A stretch of 64,000 bases of DNA from Clostridium saccharobutylicum DSM 13864 (GTDB taxonomy: Bacteria > Bacillota > Clostridia > Clostridiales > Clostridiaceae). The DNA lies in NCBI RefSeq assembly GCF_000473995.1, contig NC_022571.1, positions 663,501-727,500 of the forward strand. The letters run 5' to 3'. Positions 27,964-36,812 of this stretch are shown in pieces. Numbering within the stretch: the first letter of the stretch is position 1; every line of letters starts with the position of its first letter. The position numbers and the translations under genes were made by a program. Below the pieces are notes generated by a model. It was not told the origin of the DNA. It saw nothing but the letters and a program-made list of their open reading frames with translations, and did not search any database.

Positions 27964-28560
27964 ATGAGTATAAACTTGGTAAAGGGACAAAAGATTGATT
28001 TAACCAAAAATAATAGTACTTTAAAAAAATTAATAGTAGGGCTTGGATGGGATCCGGTAAAGCAAGAGAAAAAAGGATTTTTTAATTTAGGTTCTTCTAA
28101 ACCTGATGTAGATGTAGATGCATCAGTACTTATGTTAAGAAATAATAGATTTATAAGTAAAGAAGATTTAATATATTTTGGTAATTTAAAAAGTAAGTGT
28201 GGAGGAGTTATACACGCAGGAGATAACCTAACAGGTGATGGAGATGGGGATGATGAGCAAATCTTAGTTGATTTATCTAAAATTCCTCACGATGTAAATA
28301 AATTAATCTTTGTAACTAATATATATCAATGTATAGAAAGAAAGCAAAGTTTTGGAATGATTGAAAATGCGTTTATAAGAATAGCAGATTATAATAACAA
28401 TCAAAATATTGCTATGTTTAATTTGACAGAAGATTATAATGGTAAAACAGCTTTAATAATTGGAGAAGTATATAGACATAATAATGAATGGAAGTTTGCA
28501 GCAATAGGAGAAGGTACACAAGATACATGTTTAGGGGATATGGCTGAGAAATATCGTTAA
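27964..28560 (+). CDS. TerD-family protein, divergent member
   Basis: A 198-residue TerD-type protein with the acidic motif [25 protein letters not shown] and VYRHNNEWKFAAIGEG, but with a longer N-terminal loop (KQEKKGFFNLGSS) than its neighbours, closer to TerZ/TerX-type paralogues. ATG 27964 is preceded by AAGGGG with a 7-base gap; ATG 27958 is also possible. Tight spacing (30-45 bases) to both neighbours indicates one operon. Confidence 0.88.
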   Translation: MSINLVKGQKIDLTKNNSTLKKLIVGLGWDPVKQEKKGFFNLGSSKPDVDVDASVLMLRNNRFISKEDLIYFGNLKSKCGGVIHAGDNLTGDGDGDDEQILVDLSKIPHDVNKLIFVTNIYQCIERKQSFGMIENAFIRIADYNNNQNIAMFNLTEDYNGKTALIIGEVYRHNNEWKFAAIGEGTQDTCLGDMAEKYR

Positions 28561-28590
28561 AATAATTTTATAATATTTGGAGGGATTTCA

Positions 28591-29169
28591 ATGGGAATTG
28601 TATTAAAAAAGGGACAAAAAGTAGATTTAACTAAAGGTAATGCATCATTAAAAAAAGTAATAATAGGACTTGGTTGGGATGTTAATAAATATGATGGTGG
28701 TAATGATTTTGATTTAGATGCAGTAGCTTTTTGCTGCGGAGAAGATGGAAAAGTTCATAATGAAGCAGATATGATATTTTATAATAACCTAAAGCACAGT
28801 TCAGGAGCGATAGAGCATTTAGGAGATAATTTAACAGGAGATGGAGATGGAGATGATGAACAAATGCTAATTGATTTATCGTCAATTCCACAACATATTA
28901 ATAAAATTGATTTTACTGTTACCATTCATGAAGCGGAAGAAAGAAAGCAAAACTTTGGACAAGTATCTAATTCATATGTTAGAGTAGTTAATTCAGATAC
29001 TAAGGAAGAACTTATAAAATATGATTTAGGTGAAGATTTTTCAATAGAAACTGCTATAGTTGTAGCAGAGCTTTATAGAAATGGATCAGAATGGAAATTT
29101 AATGCTATAGGAAGTGCATTCGAAGGTGGATTAGCAGCCTTATGTAAAAATTTTGGGTTGAATGTCTAA
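28591..29169 (+). CDS. terD: TerD-family Ca2+-binding stress protein
   Basis: A 192-residue TerD protein, near-paralogue of the one at 27342. Motifs: [39 protein letters not shown] and [23 protein letters not shown] precedes the ATG. Two copies with small differences in the acidic loops could allow mixed oligomers (inference). Confidence 0.92.
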   Translation: MGIVLKKGQKVDLTKGNASLKKVIIGLGWDVNKYDGGNDFDLDAVAFCCGEDGKVHNEADMIFYNNLKHSSGAIEHLGDNLTGDGDGDDEQMLIDLSSIPQHINKIDFTVTIHEAEERKQNFGQVSNSYVRVVNSDTKEELIKYDLGEDFSIETAIVVAELYRNGSEWKFNAIGSAFEGGLAALCKNFGLNV

Positions 29170-29231
29170 ACGTTCAAAAATCATTATAAATTTTAAAAAT
29201 AATTTAATAAATATTAAGGAGTAAAAAATAT

Positions 29232-29954
29232 ATGCTACAAAGTATAATAGATAACTATAGTCAATTTTTTTCATTGGCGAATTTTGAAGGGGTATTCACG
29301 GTAACAGGGATATCAACTATATTACTATTGATATTACTGGAAGGATTACTTTCGGCAGATAATGCTTTGGTGTTGGCTATGATGGTTAAACATCTTCCAG
29401 AAAAACAACAAAAAAAAGCACTTATGTATGGAATTTGGGGAGCGTACATTTTTAGATTTTTAGTAATAGGTGTAGGAACATACTTAATTAAATTCACTTG
29501 GATAAAGGCTATTGGTGCACTTTATCTACTTTACATGGCTTATAAAGGATTATTTGGCGGTGGTGAAGAAGATCCTGATATAAGTAAAATTGTAAAAAAA
29601 GGATTATGGGCCACTGTAGCTAGTGTAGAATTAATGGATATTGTTTTTTCAATAGATAGTGTTACAGCAGCACTTGCAGTAAGTGATAAGGTTTGGGTAT
29701 TATTCCTTGGAGCAATATTTGGAATTCTAATGATGAGAGGTGTTGCTCAAATATTCGTAGTCTTGATAGAAAAAGTTCCAGAACTGGAAAAAACAGCATA
29801 TATACTTATTGCTTTAATAGGACTTAAACTAGGAGTAACATTAGTAGGAATTGAAGTTCCAGATTTATTATTTTTCTCAGTATTAATAATAGTATTTTTA
29901 GGAACATTTGTGGTTAGCAAGTTTAATAAAAGAAATGAAAGTACAACTGCATAA
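29232..29954 (+). CDS. terC: TerC-family integral membrane protein
   Basis: A 240-residue protein with about seven membrane segments. The TerC signature is LLEGLLSADNALVLAMMV in the second helix, with a repeat of the motif later (ELMDIVFSIDSVTAALAV). These in-membrane acidic residues suggest metal transport; related TerC proteins help export manganese. In this cluster it would be the membrane anchor of the TerD proteins. AAGGAG precedes the ATG. A terminator follows directly. Confidence 0.93.
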   Translation: MLQSIIDNYSQFFSLANFEGVFTVTGISTILLLILLEGLLSADNALVLAMMVKHLPEKQQKKALMYGIWGAYIFRFLVIGVGTYLIKFTWIKAIGALYLLYMAYKGLFGGGEEDPDISKIVKKGLWATVASVELMDIVFSIDSVTAALAVSDKVWVLFLGAIFGILMMRGVAQIFVVLIEKVPELEKTAYILIALIGLKLGVTLVGIEVPDLLFFSVLIIVFLGTFVVSKFNKRNESTTA

Positions 29955-29964
29955 TTGTGGTTAG

Positions 29965-29994
29965 TGGGTTGAGCTTATGTTCAACCCATTTTTA
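29965..29994 (+). terminator. Terminator after terC, inside the Ter cluster
   Basis: TGGGTTGA (29965-29972) pairs with TCAACCCA (29981-29988), followed by TTTTTT-type sequence. It splits the cluster into a TerD/TerC unit and a downstream vWA/Hsp70 unit, or attenuates expression of the second. Confidence 0.75.
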
Positions 29995-30063
29995 ATAACT
30001 TTAGGAATAATTTGAATATAACTGAAAGAATAATTGATTATTAAATAAAGGAGAGAGTTAAAA

Positions 30064-30660
30064 ATGTCAATAGTATTAGAAAAAGGATCAAAAATAAATT
30101 TGTCAAAGGAAAATAGACAATTAGGGAAAATAAATATAAATTTAAATTGGAATTCAGGAACTCAAAAGGGGATATTTTCATCATTGTTTGGCTCTAAAGC
30201 TATTGATTTAGATTTAGGATGTCTTTATGAGTTGAAAGATGGAAAAATTGGAACGGTACAAGCATTAGGAAACAGCTTTGGTAGTTTTGATAGAGCACCG
30301 TACATATTTTTAGATGGTGATGATAGAACTGGAACAAATGCAGATGGCGAAAATTTGTTTATAAATGGAAATCAAATAAAAGATATAAAGAGGATTCTTG
30401 TATATACATTTATATATAAAGGAGCAGCAAGTTGGAAAGAAGCTAATGGAAAGGTTTGTATTAATGTGCCTGGCCAAGAGGAGATTTTAATCAATATGGA
30501 TGAGTACAATAATAAGTATATTATGTGTGCATTAGCAATGATTGAAAATGTAAATGATAATAATTTTTCAGTAGAAAAATTAGTTAGATTTTTTGATGGA
30601 CATAAATCAATGGATAAGGAATATAACTGGGGATTGAAATGGGTAGCAGGTAGAAAGTAG
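30064..30660 (+). CDS. TerA/TerD-like protein
   Basis: A 198-residue protein starting MSIVLEKGSKINLSKENRQL with a TerD-like fold but different acidic loops (IDLDLGCLYEL, FLDGDDRTGTNADGEN). The YTFIYKGAASWKEANG and GHKSMDKEYNWGLKW motifs resemble TerA-type members. GGAGAG precedes the ATG. It is the first gene after the internal terminator. The DUF4236 mini-gene follows after 9 bases. Confidence 0.82.
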   Translation: MSIVLEKGSKINLSKENRQLGKININLNWNSGTQKGIFSSLFGSKAIDLDLGCLYELKDGKIGTVQALGNSFGSFDRAPYIFLDGDDRTGTNADGENLFINGNQIKDIKRILVYTFIYKGAASWKEANGKVCINVPGQEEILINMDEYNNKYIMCALAMIENVNDNNFSVEKLVRFFDGHKSMDKEYNWGLKWVAGRK

Positions 30661-30669
30661 GGATTATTT

Positions 30670-30843
30670 ATGGGCTTAGGATTTAGAAAAAATGTAAATA
30701 TAATTCCAGGTGTGAAACTTAATCTAAGTAGAAGTGGTCATTCAATTTCATTAAATTCGAAAGGAATGAAATACAATATAAGTAGTAGAGGAACTAGGAT
30801 TACATATTCAATTTTTGGCACTGTAATAAAAAAGATTTTTTGA
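30670..30843 (+). CDS. DUF4236 mini-protein (57 residues)
   Basis: A short gene from ATG 30670 to TGA 30841-30843. The product begins MGLGFRKNVNIIPGVKLNLS and continues with RSG, NISSRGTRITYSI, which matches the small DUF4236 domain (consensus start M-G-x-R-F-R-K, then PGV-x-x-N-L-S, then RGTR). It lies 9 bases after the TerA/TerD-like gene and 19 bases before the TerD-vWA gene, so it is translated within the operon. Function unknown; DUF4236 domains are often found in small or membrane-linked proteins. Confidence 0.8.
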   Translation: MGLGFRKNVNIIPGVKLNLSRSGHSISLNSKGMKYNISSRGTRITYSIFGTVIKKIF

Positions 30844-30862
30844 GAAATGGAGATAAGACAAT

Positions 30863-32161
30863 ATGGAGTTTATAAAGGGGCAAAAAACAAAATTAGAACA
30901 ATTAGTATCTAATATGAAGATAACTATAAAATCAGATATGAATTTTATTAAAGACAATATAGATTTGGATATGTGTTGTTTTGGTGTAGATAAAGATGAA
31001 AAATTATCTGATGATAGATATTTTATTTTTTATAATCAGTTAACATCGCCAGAAGAATCGATAAAAAAATTTCAAGATAGAAATATATTTGAAATAGATA
31101 TTAAATTGATTCCACCAACGATAAAGAAAATTGTATTATGCGCAACCATAGATGGACAAGGTACTGTGAAAGATGTAAAGAATGGTAGCTTGAGACTTAT
31201 GGATGGGGAAAGAGAAGTAGGACAATTAAAAATTGAAGGTAAGGATTATACCAGTGAAAAGTCAATTATTCTTGCTGAAATTTACGAAAGAGATGGGATT
31301 TGGAGATTAGGTATAGTTGCAAGTGGATTTAATGGTGGTTTAGGTGATATATTAAGAAATTATGGTGGAGAAGAAATTGAAGAAAGTGAATTAACTAATT
31401 TAGATGAGTCAGTGCATACAAAGCAAGAAGACTTGGGAAAAAATATTTATCTAGAAAAAAAGGATAGAGTTCAAAAATTAGTATTAGAAAAAGCACCACA
31501 TTTAATTGATTTGACCAAAAAGGTAACTATAACACTAGAAAAAAAACATATGGAACAAACTACTGCTAGTGTTGTAGTTATATTAGATAATTCAGGTTCA
31601 ATGGATTGGCAATATAGAAACGGCGATATTCAAAGAACAATGGATAAATTATTGCCAGTAGCTTTGATGTTTGATGATAATGGTGAACTGGATACATGGG
31701 CATTTGCAAGTAAAACTAAACATTTATCACCTATAACATTAGATAATATTAAAAACTATTTAAATGAAGAATCTAAAGGGTGGAAAAAATGGCATATAGG
31801 ATGGGGAAATGATGAGCCTAAAGTCATGAGTGAATTAATTAATCAATATATGTATAACCATTTACCGGTATATGTAATTTTTTTAAGTGATGGTGGCATT
31901 TATGAAACTCGTAAGATTAAAAAATTATTAATAGAATCATCTAATTATCCAATTTTCTGGCAGTTTATGGGAGTTGGAGGTTCTAATTACGGAATATTAG
32001 AAGAATTAGATGAAATGGAAGGAAGAATTGTAGACAATGCTAATTTCTTTTCGATAGATAATATTAATTCGTTATCTGATGAAGCATTGTATGAAAAACT
32101 GTTAAATGAATTTCCTATATGGTTAAAAGAAGCTTCTTCAAAAGGAATAATAAAAAAATAA
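30863..32161 (+). CDS. TerD domain fused to a von Willebrand A domain (TerF-like)
   Basis: A 432-residue protein. The first about 175 residues are a degraded TerD domain (FIKGQKTKLEQL, IDLDMCCFGVDKDEK, LAEIYERDGIWRLGIVASGF). A charged linker follows (about 178-215). The C-terminal vWA domain has an intact MIDAS start DNSGSM and later LSDGG, with the tail typical of TerF/YceC-like proteins. vWA domains bind partner proteins through a metal ion, so this is the natural bridge between TerD proteins and the Hsp70 genes that follow. RBS is weak (GGAG at 30848-30851). Confidence 0.88.
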   Translation: MEFIKGQKTKLEQLVSNMKITIKSDMNFIKDNIDLDMCCFGVDKDEKLSDDRYFIFYNQLTSPEESIKKFQDRNIFEIDIKLIPPTIKKIVLCATIDGQGTVKDVKNGSLRLMDGEREVGQLKIEGKDYTSEKSIILAEIYERDGIWRLGIVASGFNGGLGDILRNYGGEEIEESELTNLDESVHTKQEDLGKNIYLEKKDRVQKLVLEKAPHLIDLTKKVTITLEKKHMEQTTASVVVILDNSGSMDWQYRNGDIQRTMDKLLPVALMFDDNGELDTWAFASKTKHLSPITLDNIKNYLNEESKGWKKWHIGWGNDEPKVMSELINQYMYNHLPVYVIFLSDGGIYETRKIKKLLIESSNYPIFWQFMGVGGSNYGILEELDEMEGRIVDNANFFSIDNINSLSDEALYEKLLNEFPIWLKEASSKGIIKK

Positions 32162-32219
32162 TTATTTGAAGGCATATATTTTAGGTACAAATTCAGTGAA
32201 TAGAAAAGGGGAATGGATA

Positions 32220-33764
32220 ATGGGAATTATAGTAGGAATAGATTTAGGAACTACAAACTCAGCAGTTGCATGTTTAAGAAGAGGAAAGGTTCAGATCGTT
32301 CAAATAGATGGTAAAAATACAGTCCCATCTGTTGTAGCACTTAGAAATGATGAAATAATAGTTGGACAGCAAGCAAAATCACGTCTTTTAATTGATCCTA
32401 AAAATTCAGTAGCTTCAAGCAAAAGAGAAATTGGAAAAGATGTACATTATAATTTAGGGGGAAAGATTTTTACACCTGAAGATGTAGCAGTTAATATTTT
32501 GAAGACTATTAAAATGAAAGCAAGTGAAGCTTTAGGAGAAGAAGTGGAAGAAGCAGTTGTAACAGTTCCAGCTTACTTTACATCTGAGCAGAGACAGATT
32601 ACTAAATCTGCAGCTGAAAGAGCTGGTTTAAAGGTTTTAAGATTAATGCCAGAGCCAACAGCAGCAGCTTTAGATTATGGTATTGATCAAAATAAAAATC
32701 AGACTCTAATGGTGTATGACTTAGGTGGAGGAACATTTGATATATCAATAATGCAAGTAAAAGGAAATAATTTTGAAATTTTAGCTGTTGATGGTGATTC
32801 GAGGCTTGGTGGAGATGATTTCGATCAAGTAATTTGTAATTTATTATATAAACAGATTAATAAAGATTTAAATATTTCAATTACTTTAGAAAAGGAAAGA
32901 AAATATATATCAGCAGTAACTAAAGTAAAAGAGGCAGCAGAAAAAGCTAAGATAGATTTATCAGATATGGATGAGGTAGAAGTTATATTACCTAATTTGA
33001 TTGATGATTACTGTTTAGAAAAAACAATAACAAGAAATGAATTTAATGAATTATCTAAACCATTAATAGATAGAACTATAGAGAAGATGAATATGGCTAT
33101 GAAGAGTATAAATTATACTGAGGATGATATTGATAGGGTAATTTTAGTAGGTGGTTCTACAAAAATGCCAATAATCAGGGAAAGTGTTAAGAATAGAATT
33201 AAAGAACCTTATATGGCTCCAAATGTAGATGAAGTAGTTGCAAGAGGTGCCGCACTTATGGCAACGTCACTCGCAACTCCTGATTATCAGAAAAAGAGCG
33301 GAATTGATTTATTAAAGAAGATTGTAGTAAAGGAAAAAACAGTCTTTACATATGGAATTGATCTATTAGACAGATATAATAAATTAGTATTTACACCAAT
33401 TATAAAAAAAGGATCAATGCTTCCTGCTTTAGATGGTGTTATTGGAGCTACATCAAGACCATATCAAGAAAGAGTTTTACTTAATGTGTTTAGGGGTGAT
33501 AATCCAGTTCCTAATGAAAATGAATATTTAGGCGAATTAGTTCTTGATATAAATAAGCCAATGCAGCAAGAGATTCCAATATTAGCATTGTTTGAAATCG
33601 ATGAAAATATGATAATTAGATTTAGGAGTGTGCAACTTCCTATTAGTCAAGAGTATGCAGAACTTATAGGAAGTAATGATATAAAGAGATTAAAAGCTTA
33701 TCTGGATATGGGTAGACTTAAGGCTACAGAAGTAATCATTGATGCTAAGGAAAATGGGAGGTAA
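32220..33764 (+). CDS. Hsp70-family chaperone 1 of 3, lacking the helical lid
   Basis: A 514-residue Hsp70. The ATPase domain is complete: IDLGTTNSAVA (phosphate 1), VYDLGGGTFDIS (phosphate 2) and VILVGGSTKMP (adenosine). A beta-type substrate-binding domain follows (about 385-490) but the helical lid of DnaK (about 100 residues) is missing and the DnaK linker motif DVTPLSLGIE is replaced by TVFTYGIDLLDRYNK. Start at ATG 32220 with AAAGGGG, not the upstream TTG-type start at 32166. The next Hsp70 starts 5 bases after the stop. It is a cluster-specific chaperone rather than the housekeeping DnaK. Confidence 0.92.
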   Translation: MGIIVGIDLGTTNSAVACLRRGKVQIVQIDGKNTVPSVVALRNDEIIVGQQAKSRLLIDPKNSVASSKREIGKDVHYNLGGKIFTPEDVAVNILKTIKMKASEALGEEVEEAVVTVPAYFTSEQRQITKSAAERAGLKVLRLMPEPTAAALDYGIDQNKNQTLMVYDLGGGTFDISIMQVKGNNFEILAVDGDSRLGGDDFDQVICNLLYKQINKDLNISITLEKERKYISAVTKVKEAAEKAKIDLSDMDEVEVILPNLIDDYCLEKTITRNEFNELSKPLIDRTIEKMNMAMKSINYTEDDIDRVILVGGSTKMPIIRESVKNRIKEPYMAPNVDEVVARGAALMATSLATPDYQKKSGIDLLKKIVVKEKTVFTYGIDLLDRYNKLVFTPIIKKGSMLPALDGVIGATSRPYQERVLLNVFRGDNPVPNENEYLGELVLDINKPMQQEIPILALFEIDENMIIRFRSVQLPISQEYAELIGSNDIKRLKAYLDMGRLKATEVIIDAKENGR

Positions 33765-33769
33765 CAAAA

Positions 33770-35362
33770 ATGAGTATAATATTATCAAAAAGTTCATATG
33801 TGTTAGGAATAGATTTAGGAACATCAACAACTATAGCTTCGGTTTTTACAAAAGGCAAAAGTAGAATTATTAAAATAGACAGTAATGATTATATTCCATC
33901 AGTAGTTTCATTTTTAAATGATGATACTAAGTTAGTAGGGATGCAAGCAAAGGGAAGAATGATGATAGACCCTGTAAATACAGTTGCCTCTATCAAAAGA
34001 CATATGGGGGAAGATAGTTATAAAGTAAAGATAAATGACAAAGAATATTCACCTGAAGAAATATCAGCAGAAATATTAAAAAAGATAGTTGAAGCAGCTA
34101 AGGAACAAGATAATTTTGAACCATTAGGCGAAATTGCTAATGCAGTAATTTGTATACCAGCTAATTTTACTGATAATGCAAAGCAAGCAACTTTGAAGGC
34201 AGCAGAACTTGCAAATTTAAATGTATTATATTTATTAGAAGAGCCAGTAGCAGCAGCTATAATGTATGGATTTAATGCGACCAAAAGTCAAAAGATATTA
34301 GTTTATGATTTAGGTGGAGGAACTTTTGATGTATGTATATTAGATGCTAATACATCAGAAAGTGGAAATGCAAACTATGATATTTTAGCAAAAGAAGGAA
34401 TAAATCAGCTTGGTGGAGATGATTTTGATCAAAAGTTAATGGAAATGATTAATACTAAGTTCTTAGAAGAAAATAATATTGATATTTTAGATACAACTAA
34501 AGACCAAGGAATAAGCAAAAAGAAAATAAAACAAGCTATTCAAAAATTAAAAGAAGCTGCTGAAAAGGCTAAAATAGAATTAAGTGAAAATGATGCTACC
34601 AATGTACTAATTCCAAATATTATTCAAAATGAAGAAGGAGATTTGTTAAGTGTTGATGTAGAAATCACAAAAGAGGAATTTAATGCTGCAATAGATCCTT
34701 TAATAGATAAGACTGAAGAAACTGTTAAATGTGCTTTAGAAAATGCTAAATTAACAGTAGAAGATATTGATAAGATTATTTTGGTTGGAGGTTCAACTTT
34801 AGTTCCAAGAATTAAAGAAAAAGTAAAAGACATTTTTGGAATAGAACCTTATAGCAACTTTAATCCAAGAACTATAGTATCAGAAGGTGCTGCGATTTTT
34901 GGAGCTACTTTATCAGTTCCATCAGATTGTGTGGAAAATAATGAAGTAAAGCCAGAAGGAGATATAAATATATCCCAAATAGTAACTCATAACTTAGGTA
35001 TTATGATTTCAGGAATGAGATTTTCAAAATTAATAGAAAAAGGAATAGAAATACCTAAAGGACAAGTAATAAGTGAGGAAAAAGAATATTCTACTCAATC
35101 TGATAATCAAACAGAATTAACTCTTCTAATTTATCAATGTGATGAAGATGTTGAATTTATTAATGAAAAGAATGTAGAGGGCAATGATAAAGCTATTTGT
35201 ATAGGAGAATTTAAATTAAGTAATATTCCATCTAAACCAAAGGGTGAAGAAAAAATAGTTGTTAAATTTGATGTTAATGAAGAAAACATAGTTAATGTAA
35301 CAGCAAAATGTATTAGTAACGGAAGCGAAAGTAATGTTACATTGGATGTAAAAAGATCGTAA
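33770..35362 (+). CDS. Hsp70-family chaperone 2 of 3, lacking the helical lid
   Basis: A 530-residue Hsp70 with IDLGTSTTIASVF, VYDLGGGTFDVCI and IILVGGSTLVP nucleotide motifs. The substrate-binding beta domain is well preserved (HNLGIMISGMRF, QSDNQTELTLLIYQCDE, NIVNVTAKC), but the lid is absent; the chain ends with VTLDVKRS. GGGAGG at 33755-33760 serves the start. It is clearly different in sequence from Hsp70 1 and 3, so the three are not a simple recent triplication. Confidence 0.92.
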   Translation: MSIILSKSSYVLGIDLGTSTTIASVFTKGKSRIIKIDSNDYIPSVVSFLNDDTKLVGMQAKGRMMIDPVNTVASIKRHMGEDSYKVKINDKEYSPEEISAEILKKIVEAAKEQDNFEPLGEIANAVICIPANFTDNAKQATLKAAELANLNVLYLLEEPVAAAIMYGFNATKSQKILVYDLGGGTFDVCILDANTSESGNANYDILAKEGINQLGGDDFDQKLMEMINTKFLEENNIDILDTTKDQGISKKKIKQAIQKLKEAAEKAKIELSENDATNVLIPNIIQNEEGDLLSVDVEITKEEFNAAIDPLIDKTEETVKCALENAKLTVEDIDKIILVGGSTLVPRIKEKVKDIFGIEPYSNFNPRTIVSEGAAIFGATLSVPSDCVENNEVKPEGDINISQIVTHNLGIMISGMRFSKLIEKGIEIPKGQVISEEKEYSTQSDNQTELTLLIYQCDEDVEFINEKNVEGNDKAICIGEFKLSNIPSKPKGEEKIVVKFDVNEENIVNVTAKCISNGSESNVTLDVKRS

Positions 35363-35377
35363 TGAGAGGTGAAACCA

Positions 35378-36799
35378 ATGAGTGAAATTAACAATAGTAA
35401 TCCAACTATGGACAAGCAAAATAAAAGTGATTTAGAAAATGAAGTGTCCAAAGAATCAAGTAACATCCCACGAAGTAAGGATAATCAAAATACGGATGTG
35501 GAAGTTAACAATAACAAAGAAGTTCAACTTGAAGATAAGAAGGAACAGTCAATATTAAATGTTCAAGAAGAGAGTAATGAGTGTGAAGAAAAAGCTTATT
35601 CGGATAAAAAAGAACAAGTATTAACTGATAATGAAATAGTAAAAAATAAGGATGAAATTCAAGCTGAAGATAAACAAGAAATAAAATGTGAAGATAATAT
35701 AAATGTTCAAGAAGAAAGCTGCGAGTGTGAAGAAAAAGTTTATTTAGACAAAAAAGAAGAAGTATCAATTGACAATCAAATAGAAAAAAATGATGATGAA
35801 TTTACAGCTGAAAATAATCAAGAAGCTCAATTTGAAGATAAAAAGGAACAGTCAATATTAAATAATGAAGTGCTAGAAAATAATAATAAAATAGATTTAG
35901 AAGAGAAAGATGAGTTTAAAACCAAAAAAGATATTGAAATAATAATAGACGATGATAAAGAAAACGTAAAAGAAGAAGAATTAAACTCAGAGTATGATTT
36001 AAATGACTATAAAGATCAAATAGAGAAAGACATCATAGTTTATGAAAGAAATCTGCTAAATTATAAGCAATGGGCTTTAGAGGGAAAAGAATTAGTTTTA
36101 AATTCAAAGAAAACTTTTAATAAAATTGAGTTGCTAGTTGAAAAATTTAATAAAGAAATATCAATCACACTAGAAGAATTAAATGCTGAAGATAAAAAGC
36201 TTGTTGAAAATAGAATAAAAGGCATTAATATGATTAATAAAATGAGTAAAAATGCTATAAATAATAGAACAAATAAATTATTAGAAATGATAAATCAAGA
36301 TTTTAACAATGTGAGCATCATCAGTGATATCAATGATAAATATGAAGATGAAATAAGAAGCATTTTAAATGAAAACTATAGTAATATTGCTTATATTGAG
36401 TCAAAAAAGTCTAATTTAATAGATACATATTTCAATTTTATAGAAGGAAATTTATTTCCTATTATGGATGGAGTTGAATCTGGAATAAGTTTTGTTAAGA
36501 ATTCAACTAAAGAAATTATTCAAAATGAAATATTACCAGTATATATAAAATTAAAGAAATACTTTGATGAATTATTATTTAGCATAAATATAAGCAAAAT
36601 GGAAGTTCAGCTAAAAACAAAAATAGATTTTTCTTATATTGAGGTATTAGATATTGAAAATACTGAAGATGAAAGTTTAGATGAAACAATTGAAAGTGTT
36701 ATTAGAAGTGGATATGAGTATTTAAAAGATGTTTATGGAGTAGGTCATAATCATGTATTACGTCAAGCTCAAATTGTAGCTTATAAATATAAAAAATAG
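35378..36799 (+). CDS. Acidic repeat protein with a divergent GrpE-like C-terminus
   Basis: A 473-residue protein between Hsp70 genes 2 and 3. Residues about 1-200 are highly acidic and disordered, with a 48-residue tandem repeat (about 61-108 and 109-156, beginning NVQEES and sharing CEEK-Y-DKKE). The middle is helical (about 205-350). The last 120 residues resemble GrpE: helix, FPIMDGVESGISF (like the GrpE LPVLDNLERA segment), then beta region ending IESVIRSGYEY and HNHVLRQAQIVAYK (like VLQKGY and RVLRPAMVKV). GrpE exchanges nucleotide on Hsp70, which fits the neighbours. AGAGGTG precedes ATG 35378; the GTG at 35369 is less likely. GrpE homology is my reading, not a database result. Confidence 0.65.
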   Translation: MSEINNSNPTMDKQNKSDLENEVSKESSNIPRSKDNQNTDVEVNNNKEVQLEDKKEQSILNVQEESNECEEKAYSDKKEQVLTDNEIVKNKDEIQAEDKQEIKCEDNINVQEESCECEEKVYLDKKEEVSIDNQIEKNDDEFTAENNQEAQFEDKKEQSILNNEVLENNNKIDLEEKDEFKTKKDIEIIIDDDKENVKEEELNSEYDLNDYKDQIEKDIIVYERNLLNYKQWALEGKELVLNSKKTFNKIELLVEKFNKEISITLEELNAEDKKLVENRIKGINMINKMSKNAINNRTNKLLEMINQDFNNVSIISDINDKYEDEIRSILNENYSNIAYIESKKSNLIDTYFNFIEGNLFPIMDGVESGISFVKNSTKEIIQNEILPVYIKLKKYFDELLFSINISKMEVQLKTKIDFSYIEVLDIENTEDESLDETIESVIRSGYEYLKDVYGVGHNHVLRQAQIVAYKYKK

Positions 36800-36812
36800 G
36801 TGGGGAAAAATA

